NCBI GenBank assembly: GCA_963707135.1
Contig: CAVPOY010000043.1
Coordinates: 62,001 to 126,000, forward strand
Direction of reading: 5' to 3'
Source of the DNA: JBGSTR01 sp963707135
Lineage (GTDB): Bacteria > Pseudomonadota > Gammaproteobacteria > Chromatiales > Chromatiaceae
DNA length: 64,000 nt
Shown: positions 44,001 to 52,531 of the stretch, piece by piece
How the letters are laid out: each line of letters starts with the position of its first letter
How positions within the stretch are numbered: position 1 is the stretch's first letter
Notes under the pieces: model-generated
Told to the model about the DNA's origin: nothing
What the model saw: only the letters and a program-made list of their open reading frames with translations
The model's database searches: none
Translations under genes and position numbers: made by a program

Positions 44001-44076
44001 GATCAACAACGGCCAGCGACTGCGCTCCGTGACCATCGACCCGTGGGATGCGGCAATCCTGGTGCGCATCCCGTAG
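41031..44076 (+). pseudogene. Large secreted glycosidase-like protein, four apparent +1 frameshifts
   Basis: About 1010 codons. A hydrophobic signal-like start (FLNASFGRIGFAVGVPVLGA) is followed by two tandem cysteine-bearing repeats of about 120 residues (near 41203-41590 and 41605-41990). Next is a putative TIM-barrel sugar-hydrolase-like region (IDGVIFDADAHF, then ALIVGGTT, DPWYDEYAVD, HWLGFPLGPRYRIYD). The last part is a C-terminal carbohydrate-binding-like beta domain (LLSGGDFDASIQGWSG onwards). The frame changes at about 41171 (GGGG run), 42820, 42980 (ACG-T-AAC) and 43371, each as if one base were inserted. The protein family is not firmly recognised; an exopolysaccharide-linked glycosidase is the best guess. 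Confidence 0.65.
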
Positions 44077-44487
44077 TCCTGCACCAAGGACGCTGAACGT
44101 TGTGCGACTCCGGGCGGACTCCCGTCCGCCCGGACGGAAACCGGGAGGCAAGGGATTGCCAAAAGCACGACGGCCTGGATAGTCCCCGTCAACAATTAGG
44201 TCACCGAATAAACAAAATTGGCATAATTGACTCGCCAAATGGTCGGTGCCTAGGTAATTTCCCGCCGCAAGACCGAGTTCTTCGGTCATAAATTGGCAGC
44301 CCGGTCGACTTTCGCGGCCGCATTCGTCCACAATCGTTCAGACGGGTAGCCCTCGTGACGCCCAGCGGGATTCGGCGCTTCGCCGGTCGCTGTAAGGCGT
44401 CGTTTCGCGGTGATCGGTGGGCTGGTCAGAGTCCCGCCGCGAATCCGTCACCGAGCAGCCCGGCACCAACCAAAGAGGAGTGTCTTC
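44077..44487. other. Intergenic region before aceA
   Basis: A perfect 11-bp hairpin (TCCGGGCGGAC/GTCCGCCCGGA, 44109-44134) follows the surface-protein gene without a T tract and may mark its transcript end. The stretch 44190-44300 is AT-richer and probably carries the aceA promoter. No gene seen. Confidence 0.5.
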
Positions 44488-45792
44488 ATGACCCGCAACG
44501 AGCAGATCAAGGCCATCGAGAAGGACTGGGCGGAGAATCCACGCTGGACCGACGTTGTCCGCGGCTACAGCGCGGAGGACGTGGTTCGACTTAGGGGTTC
44601 GGTTCAGCCCGAGTACACCTACGCGAGACGCGGCGCCGAGAAGCTCTGGGAACTGGTACGCGGCGGCGCGCGTAAGGGCTACGTGAACTGTATGGGTGCC
44701 ATCACGGCCGGGCAAGCGATGCAGCAGGCCAAGGCGGGTGTCGAGGCCATCTACCTTTCCGGTTGGCAGGTGGCGGCGGACGGCAACACCTCGGAGACCA
44801 TGTACCCCGACCAGTCGCTCTATGCCTACGACTCGGTCCCGACCATGGTCCGTCGCATCAACAATACCTTCAAGCGGGCGGACGAGATCCAGTGGTCGCG
44901 CGGCATCGGTCCGGGCGAAGACGGTTACATCGATTATTTTCTGCCGATCGTGGCGGACGCCGAGGCCGGCTTCGGCGGCGTCCTGAACGCCTTCGAGCTG
45001 ATGAAAAACATGATCGGCGCCGGTGCCGCCGGCGTGCACTACGAGGATCAGCTTGCCGCGGTGAAGAAGTGCGGGCACATGGGCGGCAAGGTGCTGGTGC
45101 CGACCCGAGAGGCGGTTGAGAAGCTGATCGCGGCCCGACTGGCCGCGGACGTCATGGGCGTGCCTACCCTCGTACTGGCCCGCACCGACTCGGAAGCCGC
45201 AAACCTGTTGACCAATGATGTGGACGACAACGATCGGCCGTTTCTTACCGGCGAGCGCTCGACCGAGGGTTTCTACCGTGTCAAGAACGGACTGGAGCAG
45301 GCGATCAGCCGCGGCCTCGCCTATGCGCCCTATGCCGACCTGGTCTGGTGCGAGACCGGTACCCCGGATCTTGGCTTTGCCAAGGAGTTCGCGACGGCCG
45401 TTCTGGAGAAGAACCCCAACAAACTGTTGGCCTACAACTGCTCGCCTTCCTTCAACTGGAGGAAGAACCTGGACGACGCCACGATCGCCAGGTTCCAGGA
45501 CGCGCTTTCGGAGATGGGCTATAAATACCAGTTCATCACGCTCGCCGGAATCCACAATATGTGGTTCAACATGTTCGATCTGGCCTACGACTACGCCCGC
45601 GGCCAGGGTATGAAGCACTACGTGGAGAAGGTCCAGGAGCCGGAGTTCGAGTCGCGAAACCGTGGCTACACCTTCGTCTCCCACCAGCAGGAGGTCGGCG
45701 CGGGTTACTTCGATGATGTCACCATGACCATTCAGGGCGGGGCATCTTCGGTGACGGCGCTCACCGGTTCTACCGAGGAAGAGCAGTTCTGA
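44488..45792 (+). CDS. aceA: Isocitrate lyase
   Basis: Splits isocitrate into glyoxylate and succinate, the first step of the glyoxylate bypass used for growth on acetate or fatty acids. The 434-residue protein contains the catalytic loop KKCGHMGGKV with C195, the same number as in E. coli, along with LSGWQVAADGN, IVADAEAGFGG and NCSPSFNW. The ATG at 44488 is preceded by AGAGGAG. A strong hairpin follows the gene. Malate synthase is not in the window; the regulator-enzyme gene aceK lies close downstream. Confidence 0.97.
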   Translation: MTRNEQIKAIEKDWAENPRWTDVVRGYSAEDVVRLRGSVQPEYTYARRGAEKLWELVRGGARKGYVNCMGAITAGQAMQQAKAGVEAIYLSGWQVAADGNTSETMYPDQSLYAYDSVPTMVRRINNTFKRADEIQWSRGIGPGEDGYIDYFLPIVADAEAGFGGVLNAFELMKNMIGAGAAGVHYEDQLAAVKKCGHMGGKVLVPTREAVEKLIAARLAADVMGVPTLVLARTDSEAANLLTNDVDDNDRPFLTGERSTEGFYRVKNGLEQAISRGLAYAPYADLVWCETGTPDLGFAKEFATAVLEKNPNKLLAYNCSPSFNWRKNLDDATIARFQDALSEMGYKYQFITLAGIHNMWFNMFDLAYDYARGQGMKHYVEKVQEPEFESRNRGYTFVSHQQEVGAGYFDDVTMTIQGGASSVTALTGSTEEEQF

Positions 45793-45843
45793 CGCGTGTC
45801 CAGCGTCGCCGAGCGCGGCCGTATGCCGCGCTGAAGATCGTCA

Positions 45844-45883
45844 GAAGGCGAAGGGCACGTGAGTGGCCTTCGCCTTCGTGTTT
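45844..45883 (+). terminator. Terminator after aceA
   Basis: An 11-bp perfect stem (GAAGGCGAAGG/CCTTCGCCTTC) with a 12-nt loop, extendable by further pairs, is followed by GTGTTTC. It lies about 50 bp after the aceA stop. Confidence 0.7.
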
Positions 45884-46017
45884 CAGGCCGACTAGACCGA
45901 TACTCCGCGTGGTCGCCGGCTCGCGTCGTTTACGGTAACCGGAGTATCCGTGTTGCGTCGCACGGAACAGAGCGCCCCAGGGCCGCCTCCACTTAGGCAA
46001 CCGCTGAGATTGAACCG

Positions 46018-46506
46018 ATGGCTTTCAAGACCGCCGACCTCTACGATCAGTACGAAGAGCAGTTGCGCATCTGCGACCCCGTCTTTCGCGACTTCGGCGG
46101 CGCACGATGCTTTTCCGGACCCGCCGTAACGGTCAAATGCTTCGAGGACAACTCCTTGGTCAAGTCGACTTTGGCGGAGCCCGGGGCGGGGCGGGTGCTC
46201 GTGGTCGACGCCGGCGGTTCCATGCGCTGTGCGATGCTCGGTGATCTGATTGCCGCCAGCGCGGTCGCGAACGACTGGGCCGGGGTGATCCTTTTCGGTT
46301 GCGTAAGGGACTCGGTGGAGATCGGTGGTATGGCCCTTGGGGTCAAGGCGCTGGGCACTCACCCTCGCAAGAGCCAGAAGCGGGGTGAGGGCCAGCGCGA
46401 CCTTCCGGTCACCTTTGCCGGGGTGCGCTTCACTCCCGGAGACTGGGTCTACTGCGATCCCGATGGCATCCTGGCGGCGGATGGTCCGCTGGCGTTGTCG
46501 CTGTGA
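46018..46506 (+). CDS. rraA: RraA-family protein (RNase E regulator / HMG aldolase type)
   Basis: Member of the RraA fold: either an inhibitor of RNase E, as in E. coli, or a 4-hydroxy-4-methyl-2-oxoglutarate aldolase. The 162-residue protein shows GGARCFSGPAVTVKCFEDN, VLVVDAGGSMRCAMLGD, and GCVRDSVEIGGM with the Arg-Asp pair that binds substrate and metal in the aldolases. Length matches RraA (about 160). It lies between aceA and aceK, an arrangement that could be chance. It ends 49 bp before aceK and may be co-transcribed with it. Confidence 0.92.
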   Translation: MAFKTADLYDQYEEQLRICDPVFRDFGGARCFSGPAVTVKCFEDNSLVKSTLAEPGAGRVLVVDAGGSMRCAMLGDLIAASAVANDWAGVILFGCVRDSVEIGGMALGVKALGTHPRKSQKRGEGQRDLPVTFAGVRFTPGDWVYCDPDGILAADGPLALSL

Positions 46507-46555
46507 ACCAGCACACGGCCGCTTTAGGCTTAGGGTAACCCGCTAGGTCTGCGCC

Positions 46556-48340
46556 ATGGCCTGGACAGAAGCCAAGCAGATCGCCGAGGCCATCCTCGAC
46601 GGCTTCGAGCGCCACTACCGGCTCTTTCGCGGGATCACCGTCGGGGCCAAGGAACGCTTCGAGGACGCAAACTGGGCCGCCGTTCAGACGGCCTCTCAGG
46701 AGCGCATCAGCTTCTACGACCAGCGCGTTGTCGAGACGCTTGCCATACTGCGCCGGGAGTTCGATTTCAGCGGCCGCAACGACCTCCTCTGGCGGCGTAT
46801 CAAGATCGAGTATCTGCGCCTTCTGCCCCAGCACCGTCAGCCGGAGCTCGCGGAGACCTATTACAACTCTGTCTTCTGTCGGTTGTTCGACCGGCGTTAT
46901 TACAACAACGCCAACATCTTCGTCTGGCCGATGATCTCGACCGAGCACCTGGAGGCCGAGATCCCGATCTTCCGCCCCTACTACCCAGCCCGGGACGGCT
47001 TCGCCCGCGTGCTGTGCAGTATCCTCGATGGCGTGGGTTTCCGCGTTCCCTACCGGGATCAGCGCGGTGACATACGTCTGCTGATGCGCGCGATCCGCAA
47101 GCGCTTTCCGTCGAATCGTGCCAGGCACCAGAACTTCCAGCTCGCGGTGCTCACCGAGCCCTTCTACCGCAACAAGGCCGCCTACATCATCGGCAAGGCC
47201 ATCAATGGCGCCGATCAGATCCCGTTCGTGATCCCGGTGCTCAATGACGACAACGGGGGCCTCTACGTCGACACCCTGTTGTGCGGCGAAGACGAGCTCT
47301 CGGACATATTCAGCTTCTCGCGGGCGTACTTCATGGTGGACACCGAGGTCCCCGCGGCCGTGGTCGATTTCCTGCGGCCACTGATGCCGCGCAAGAGCAA
47401 GGCGGAGCTCTATACGGCGATCGGGCTGCAGAAGTTCGGTAAGGCCGAGTTTTACAGGGACTTCTTGAAGCACCTCCGCTACTCGGGAGATGACTTCGTC
47501 GTAGCGCCCGGTATCCGCGGCATGGTCATGTGCGTCTTCTCGCTGCCGTCCTTCCCGTATGTGTTCAAGGTCATCAAGGATCGTTTTCCGCCGCCGAAGG
47601 AGATGAGCCGTGCGACGGTTAAGGCGAAGTATCAGCTCGTTAAGATGCACGACCGGGTCGGGCGCATGGCGGACTCCTGGGAGTATTCCCACGTGGCGTT
47701 CCCGCTCGGCCGTTTCTCGTCGGAGTTGCGGGAAATGCTGGATGGCGAATGCGCCAACAGCCTTGAACGGGACGGCGATCAGCTGATCATCAAGCATCTC
47801 TACATCGAACGGCGGATGACACCACTGAACCTCTACCTTCACGGGGCCGACGATGAGGAGAACCGGCACGCGGTGCGCGAATACGGGAACGCGATCCGCC
47901 AGCTCGCGGCCGCCAACATCTTCCCAGGCGATTTCCTGTTCAAGAACTTCGGGGTCACGCGGCAGAATCGGGTCGTCTTCTACGATTACGACGAGCTCTG
48001 CTACCTGACGGACTGCAAGTTCCGCGAGATCCCCGAGGCCCCCTACCCGGAGATGGAAATGGCCGATGAGCCGTGGTACACGGCGGGTCCGGATGACGTC
48101 TTTCCGGAAGAGTTCGAGACCTTCCTGCTCACCGATCCGCGTATCCGCAAGGTGTTCCGCGAGCTTCATAGCGACCTGCTCGACCCGCATTGGTGGCGGG
48201 AGCGACAAGAGCACATCCGGCTGGGGCACCTTGAGGACGTCTTTCCGTACGCGGAGGAGAAGCGTTTCAGGCGCACCCCGCGTTTGGGCGAGCCCGCGCC
48301 GAACGCGTCCCGACTCAAGACGGCCGGCGGGGTCGAGTGA
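46556..48340 (+). CDS. aceK: Isocitrate dehydrogenase kinase/phosphatase
   Basis: Bifunctional enzyme that phosphorylates isocitrate dehydrogenase to divert isocitrate to the glyoxylate bypass, and reverses it. The 594-residue protein has the regulatory N-terminal domain (about 1-310) and the kinase domain with the P-loop APGIRGMVMCVFSLPSFPYVFK and the conserved KNFGVTRQNRVVFYDYDE metal-binding segment. Length matches E. coli AceK (578). It confirms that this organism controls flux at isocitrate, together with aceA 0.8 kb upstream. Confidence 0.97.
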   Translation: MAWTEAKQIAEAILDGFERHYRLFRGITVGAKERFEDANWAAVQTASQERISFYDQRVVETLAILRREFDFSGRNDLLWRRIKIEYLRLLPQHRQPELAETYYNSVFCRLFDRRYYNNANIFVWPMISTEHLEAEIPIFRPYYPARDGFARVLCSILDGVGFRVPYRDQRGDIRLLMRAIRKRFPSNRARHQNFQLAVLTEPFYRNKAAYIIGKAINGADQIPFVIPVLNDDNGGLYVDTLLCGEDELSDIFSFSRAYFMVDTEVPAAVVDFLRPLMPRKSKAELYTAIGLQKFGKAEFYRDFLKHLRYSGDDFVVAPGIRGMVMCVFSLPSFPYVFKVIKDRFPPPKEMSRATVKAKYQLVKMHDRVGRMADSWEYSHVAFPLGRFSSELREMLDGECANSLERDGDQLIIKHLYIERRMTPLNLYLHGADDEENRHAVREYGNAIRQLAAANIFPGDFLFKNFGVTRQNRVVFYDYDELCYLTDCKFREIPEAPYPEMEMADEPWYTAGPDDVFPEEFETFLLTDPRIRKVFRELHSDLLDPHWWRERQEHIRLGHLEDVFPYAEEKRFRRTPRLGEPAPNASRLKTAGGVE

Positions 48341-48483
48341 GGCGGTCGATTCCGCGCAGGGCGCCCGCGCCCGGAGTGATCCCTGAAATCGCCTCGGGCC
48401 GTCGACCCTTTGTTGCGAAAAGCAACTTCTCGAGTCTATAACGGGCCTTTGAATCAACTGAAGAGCCCCGGGCTCGGTGACCT

Positions 48484-48705
48484 ATGCACGCAACGCCCGA
48501 GCGGCTCACTGACCGGCGCGCCGTCCTGGGCAAGGCGCTCCTGAAAGCCAGCCGGGGGTTTGGTCTCTCCCAGGCCGAGGTCCGCGGCGTGGTCGGACGA
48601 CACCGCACAACGATCGCTCGCGGCTTGGATCCGGCGAGCAAGTCGGGTGAACTCGCGCTAGCGCACAATGCCCTGAAGCCTTGTTTGGATACGGGAGGCC
48701 GGCCG
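48484..48705 (+). pseudogene. N-terminal fragment of an Xre/MbcA/ParS-type antitoxin
   Basis: About 74 residues resembling the HTH part of Xre-MbcA-ParS antitoxins: LGKALLKASRGFGLSQAEV, then GVVGRHRTTIARGLDPASKSGELAL. The toxin-binding C-terminal part that should follow is missing, and no RES- or COG5654-type toxin gene is adjacent. The fragment runs in frame, without a stop, into the thioredoxin gene, whose own start and signal peptide begin at 48706. Interpreted as a relic of a toxin-antitoxin pair. Confidence 0.6.
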
Positions 48706-49749
48706 ATGCGCGGGCTAGCAAGCTTATTGGTCCTGTTGGTTGTATCGGTGGCCACGTCCGCGGCGACCGAGGGTCCGGCGGATCTTGGGGCCGGGCTGGA
48801 AAATCCCGGCTATCACGAGAAACCGGACTGGTTCAAGGAGTCGTTTCTCGACATCCGAGAGGACGTGGCCGAGGCCACCGCGGCCGACAAGCGGGTGATC
48901 CTCTATTTTTTCCAGGACGGCTGTCCCTATTGCGCCAAGCTGCTGCGGGAGAATCTGGCCGACGAGCGCGTCGGAAAGCTGACCCGGGAGCGGTTCGACG
49001 TGATCTCGATCAACATCTGGGGCGACCGGGATGTCACCGGCTTCTCCGGCGAGCCGACCACCGAGAAGCAGTTCGCCGCCGACCTCAAGGTCCAGTTCAC
49101 GCCGACGCTGCTGCTGCTCGACGAGGGCGGCCAAGTCGTTTTGCGGATCAACGGCTACTACCCACCGCACAAGCTCGGGGCCGCCCTGTCCTTCGTCGCC
49201 GAGCGACGTGAGCAGGTCGGTGAGCGATTCGCGGACTATTACGCGTCCACGAACCCCGTCGAGGCGAAGGGCAAGCTGCACTCGGAGGGCGGGTTCCTGC
49301 CGACGCCGCTGCGGCTGGCGGACAACCGGGACGCGTCGTTGCGTCCGTTGGTCGTCATGTTCGAGCAGTCGACCTGCAAGGCGTGCGACGAGTTCCACGA
49401 GGATATCCTGCGCCGAGCCCCGATCGCCTATTCGCTGACCGCGTTTGACGGCGCGATCGTCGACATCGGTTCCAACGAGCCGCTCCAGACACCGGACGGC
49501 CGTGAAATCCCCTCGCGCGACTGGGCCGCGGAGCTCGGCGTCGAGTACACGCCGAGCCTGGTGTTCTTCGATGCGGCCGGCCGCGAGGTGTTTCGCACCG
49601 AGGGCTACCTCAAGTCTTTCCATATCGGCGGCGCGCTGGACTACGTCGCCACCGGCGCCTACGTTTGGCAGCCGAGCTTCCAGCGGTACCTGGCGGCCCG
49701 TCGTGACGCGCTTGCCGAGCGCGGAATCGAGGTCGACTTGATGGATTGA
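48706..49749 (+). CDS. Secreted protein with two thioredoxin-like domains (SoxW-like)
   Basis: Periplasmic thiol-redox protein of 347 residues. After a signal peptide (about residues 1-20) there is a first thioredoxin-fold domain with C73-P-Y-C76 and the cis-Pro segment VQFTPTLLLL. A second domain has C224-K-A-C227 and the cis-Pro segment VEYTPSLVFF. The domains resemble SoxW/DsbD-C-type thioredoxins of sulfur oxidisers. GGGAGG lies 9 bases before the ATG at 48706, so the upstream in-frame antitoxin fragment is not part of the mature protein. Partner and substrate are unknown. Confidence 0.85.
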   Translation: MRGLASLLVLLVVSVATSAATEGPADLGAGLENPGYHEKPDWFKESFLDIREDVAEATAADKRVILYFFQDGCPYCAKLLRENLADERVGKLTRERFDVISINIWGDRDVTGFSGEPTTEKQFAADLKVQFTPTLLLLDEGGQVVLRINGYYPPHKLGAALSFVAERREQVGERFADYYASTNPVEAKGKLHSEGGFLPTPLRLADNRDASLRPLVVMFEQSTCKACDEFHEDILRRAPIAYSLTAFDGAIVDIGSNEPLQTPDGREIPSRDWAAELGVEYTPSLVFFDAAGREVFRTEGYLKSFHIGGALDYVATGAYVWQPSFQRYLAARRDALAERGIEVDLMD

Positions 49750-49894
49750 GCCCGGACCGGTCCACCGCCTCGCCAGCGCGGCGCGGAAGCTCTACCATGC
49801 GGCGGGCGTAGACGGCCGCCTTCGAGCCCCGGCGGCGCGACTAACCGTTACTTTGTTGAACGATCCGGTGTCGTGCGATGCCGCGGGAACCCTG

Positions 49895-51166
49895 ATGCAC
49901 CGGAGCGCCCATCCCTTACCTCCAACCCTGCGCGTGATCTTCAGCGGCCGCATGCTCGTAGCCTTCGCGATGGGGTTCGCGAGTGGCATGCCGCTGCTTC
50001 TCACGCTGTCCGTGCTGCAGGCCTGGATGACCGACGAGGGGGTGGACCTGGGTACGATCGGCGTGTTCGCGCTGGTACAGCTGCCCTATACGTTGAAGTT
50101 CCTGTGGGCGCCGGTGCTGGACCGATACCGGCTGCCGTTCCTGGGCCGGCGTCGTGGCTGGATGCTGGCCGTGCAGATCGCGCTGACGCTGGCGATCATC
50201 GGGCTCGGGTTCACCAACCCGGTGGCCGATCCCTGGATGGTGGCGGCCTGCGCGCTGGCCGTGACCTTCCTGTCTTCGAGCCAGGACATCATCGTCGACG
50301 CCTACCGGCGCGAGGCGTTGGCCGACGTGGAGCTGGGGCTTGGCGCTTCTCTTTACGTCAACGGCTATCGGGTCGGCATGCTGCTCGCCGGAGGCGGCGG
50401 CTTGATACTGGCCGATCTGGTGAGCTTCCAGACCGTCTATCTGCTGCTCGGGTTGACCATGGTGATCGGCATCGTGACCACCCTGTTGGCCCCCGAGCCG
50501 CCGGAGGCGGAAGGGGTGCCGCGCACGCTGCGTGGGGCCGTCGTCGAGCCCTTCATGGAATACTTCCGACGCGACAACGCACTCTGGATTCTGGCGTTCA
50601 TCTTGCTCTACAAGATCGGCGATACCATGGCCAGTGCGATGACCACGCCGTTCTTTCTGGACCTCGGGTTCAGCAAGACCGAGATCGGGGCCGTCGTCAA
50701 ACTGTTCGGCTTCTGGGCCACCATCTTCGGGGGCCTGATCGGCGGCGTGCTGATCCTGCGCATCGGCATCTACCGGGCACTCTGGTACTTCGGGATCCTG
50801 CAGGGACTCGCGACGACCGGCTTCGCGGCGCTTGCGCTGATCGGCAACAACACCGCGGCGCTCGCCGCGGCCGTCGCCGGAGAGAACCTGGCCGCGGGAA
50901 TGGGCACGTCCGCCTACGTGGGCTTCATGGGTGCGCTGACCGACAAGCGCTTCACCGCCACCCAGTACGCGCTGCTGTCGAGCCTGATGGGTGTGCCGAG
51001 AGTTCTCGCCTCGGCGCCGACCGGCTACATGGCCGAGTTCCTGGGCTGGTTCGAGTACTTCCTGTTCTGCGCGCTGATCGCGATCCCGGGGCTGCTGATC
51101 CTCCGGCACTTCAAACAGTGGTCCGACCGCCCCGCGGGCGCCGCCGCGGCGCGGGCGGCGCCTTGA
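49895..51166 (+). CDS. AmpG-like MFS permease (muropeptide transporter family)
   Basis: Inner-membrane MFS transporter with about twelve helices, probably importing anhydromuropeptides for cell-wall recycling. The 423-residue protein has AmpG-type motifs: FASGMPLLLTLSVLQAWM, PYTLKFLWAPVLDRYRLPFLGRRRGW, SSSQDIIVDAYRRE and the second-half TATQYALLSSLMG-like segment. ATG at 49895 is taken; a TTG fourteen codons upstream is possible. No beta-lactamase gene is nearby. It converges on the secreted repeat protein gene with a 20-bp gap. Confidence 0.88.
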   Translation: MHRSAHPLPPTLRVIFSGRMLVAFAMGFASGMPLLLTLSVLQAWMTDEGVDLGTIGVFALVQLPYTLKFLWAPVLDRYRLPFLGRRRGWMLAVQIALTLAIIGLGFTNPVADPWMVAACALAVTFLSSSQDIIVDAYRREALADVELGLGASLYVNGYRVGMLLAGGGGLILADLVSFQTVYLLLGLTMVIGIVTTLLAPEPPEAEGVPRTLRGAVVEPFMEYFRRDNALWILAFILLYKIGDTMASAMTTPFFLDLGFSKTEIGAVVKLFGFWATIFGGLIGGVLILRIGIYRALWYFGILQGLATTGFAALALIGNNTAALAAAVAGENLAAGMGTSAYVGFMGALTDKRFTATQYALLSSLMGVPRVLASAPTGYMAEFLGWFEYFLFCALIAIPGLLILRHFKQWSDRPAGAAAARAAP

Positions 51167-51186
51167 CGGGTTGTGCGGCCCTGCCG

Positions 51187-51894
51187 TTATCGCGTCGGCG
51201 CAGGTTCCGTCCGCTCATCGAAGCAGTACATGTAGGGCGACGTCCCCTCGGTGCTGACGTAGGTGATCAGGCAGGTCTTCTGGTTCGGCGGATCGGTCAT
51301 TTTCCGCACCACCAAATCACCTTCCCGGAGCTGGCTGGTCTGGACCATCCCGCCTTCGCCGGGCTGACCGAGGCTGGGGTAGCAGGTCAGGGAGGGTGAA
51401 GTGCCACCCGAGCCGACGTAGGCGATTAGGCAGGTCTTGTTGCTGTCCGGGTCGGAGAGGCGATGCACCTCCAGATCTCCTTCCCGGACATGGCCGCCAC
51501 GGGCGATGACGTCACCCCCCGCGCTCGCGCTTTTATAGCAGTCGATGGCGGGGGCGGTCCCCGGCGTCGAGATGTAGGCCACGAGGCAGGCCACGCCGTT
51601 TTGCAGGTCCTTGACCTTGCGTACGACCAGGTCGCCTTCCTTGAAGAATCCTACCTGGTTTATGTTGGAACGGAACCCCTTTACGGCGTCGTAACAGGTG
51701 ATCACCGAGCTTGTCCCTGCCGTGCGCACATAAAAGGCGAGACAGATCTTGTTGCTCTGGAGATCCGAGATGGTGCGTACGATTAGATCGCTTTCGCGCA
51801 GCTTTCCGGTCTGCACGAGCAGCGTGGATTCATAGTCTGCCGCCGTGCAGAGCAGCGGAGCCGCAACGAGCAGCGACGCAACGAGGTGTTTCAT
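51187..51894 (-). CDS. Secreted protein of four Cys-containing tandem repeats
   Basis: Unknown family. The 235-residue protein has a Sec signal peptide (about residues 1-19) and four repeats of about 50 residues. Each follows the pattern L-R-E-[GS]-D-L-x-V-R-x-x-x-D, then a conserved C-L-x-x-Y-V, a G-T-[SA] turn and a second Cys-Y/F near the end. Two cysteines per repeat suggest one disulfide each. GGGAG precedes the ATG. It is divergent from a sulfur globule protein gene across 231 bp, so a role in the periplasm or sulfur storage is possible but unproven. Confidence 0.8.
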   Translation of the reverse strand: MKHLVASLLVAAPLLCTAADYESTLLVQTGKLRESDLIVRTISDLQSNKICLAFYVRTAGTSSVITCYDAVKGFRSNINQVGFFKEGDLVVRKVKDLQNGVACLVAYISTPGTAPAIDCYKSASAGGDVIARGGHVREGDLEVHRLSDPDSNKTCLIAYVGSGGTSPSLTCYPSLGQPGEGGMVQTSQLREGDLVVRKMTDPPNQKTCLITYVSTEGTSPYMYCFDERTEPAPTR

Positions 51895-52125
51895 TTTTTG
51901 CTCCCCAGGGACGAGTGAAAGCCGCGTAGATGGGCTCCGGATGTGCTCTTCAGGCACCTTATGGATTTATACTACAAATACTCTGTCTGCGGAGTTTGCC
52001 GGTGGCGCGGCTGCCGCGCAAGGCGGCGCTTGACCGGGGCGGCTATGGGTCGCCGTCGGCGCCTTACACCCCGCCGGCATAGGATTCCCAATCGACTAAT
52101 CAAAAGGTGCTGAGGAAGACTAGAC

Positions 52126-52497
52126 GTGAATCTCAAGAAGCTTTCTTCTCTGACTGCGGCCGCGGTTGTCGGCTTGGGCGCGCTCCTGACGATGGAGCAG
52201 GCCATGGCGTTCAACTTCGGGGACATGATGAACCCGAGCCGCTGGTTCGGCGGTGACCGCGACCGCTATTACGATCGCTACTACGGTGGTGGTTACGGCC
52301 CCTACGGCTATGGCGGGCCCTACGGCGGCTGGGGAGGCCCCTATGGCTACGGCGGCGGCCCCTGGGGCGGCGGATATGGACCCTACGGTGGCTGGGGCGG
52401 GTACCCGGGCTACGGCCCCGGCAGCACCATTGTCGTGACGCCCCAGGGTGGCGGGGCGGGTAGCGACCGTCCGGCCGCACCACGACTGCCCGAGTAA
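52126..52497 (+). CDS. Sulfur globule protein (SgpC/CV3-like)
   Basis: Secreted Gly/Tyr-rich envelope protein expected on periplasmic sulfur globules. The 123-residue protein has a signal peptide ending AMA at about residue 28, then FNFGDMMNPSRWFGGDRDRYYDRYY, the non-repetitive start typical of the CV3 type. A GPYGYGG/GGWGGPYG repeat region and an Ala/Pro tail follow. GTG start at 52126 with GAGGA upstream. Together with the first sulfur globule gene at 3.9 kb it indicates two distinct types in one genome. Confidence 0.85.
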   Translation: MNLKKLSSLTAAAVVGLGALLTMEQAMAFNFGDMMNPSRWFGGDRDRYYDRYYGGGYGPYGYGGPYGGWGGPYGYGGGPWGGGYGPYGGWGGYPGYGPGSTIVVTPQGGGAGSDRPAAPRLPE

Positions 52498-52531
52498 TAA
52501 TTCGCTCGGCGGAACCGGGCCCGCGGCCTTG

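Noticed and set aside
44109..44134. Strong 11-bp hairpin after the surface-protein gene
   Set aside because: No T tract follows, so I do not call it a Rho-independent terminator; it is mentioned only within the gap entry.
46430..48457. A 675-codon minus-strand frame opposite aceK
   Set aside because: It is a GC-skew shadow; aceK on the plus strand has full-length family similarity.
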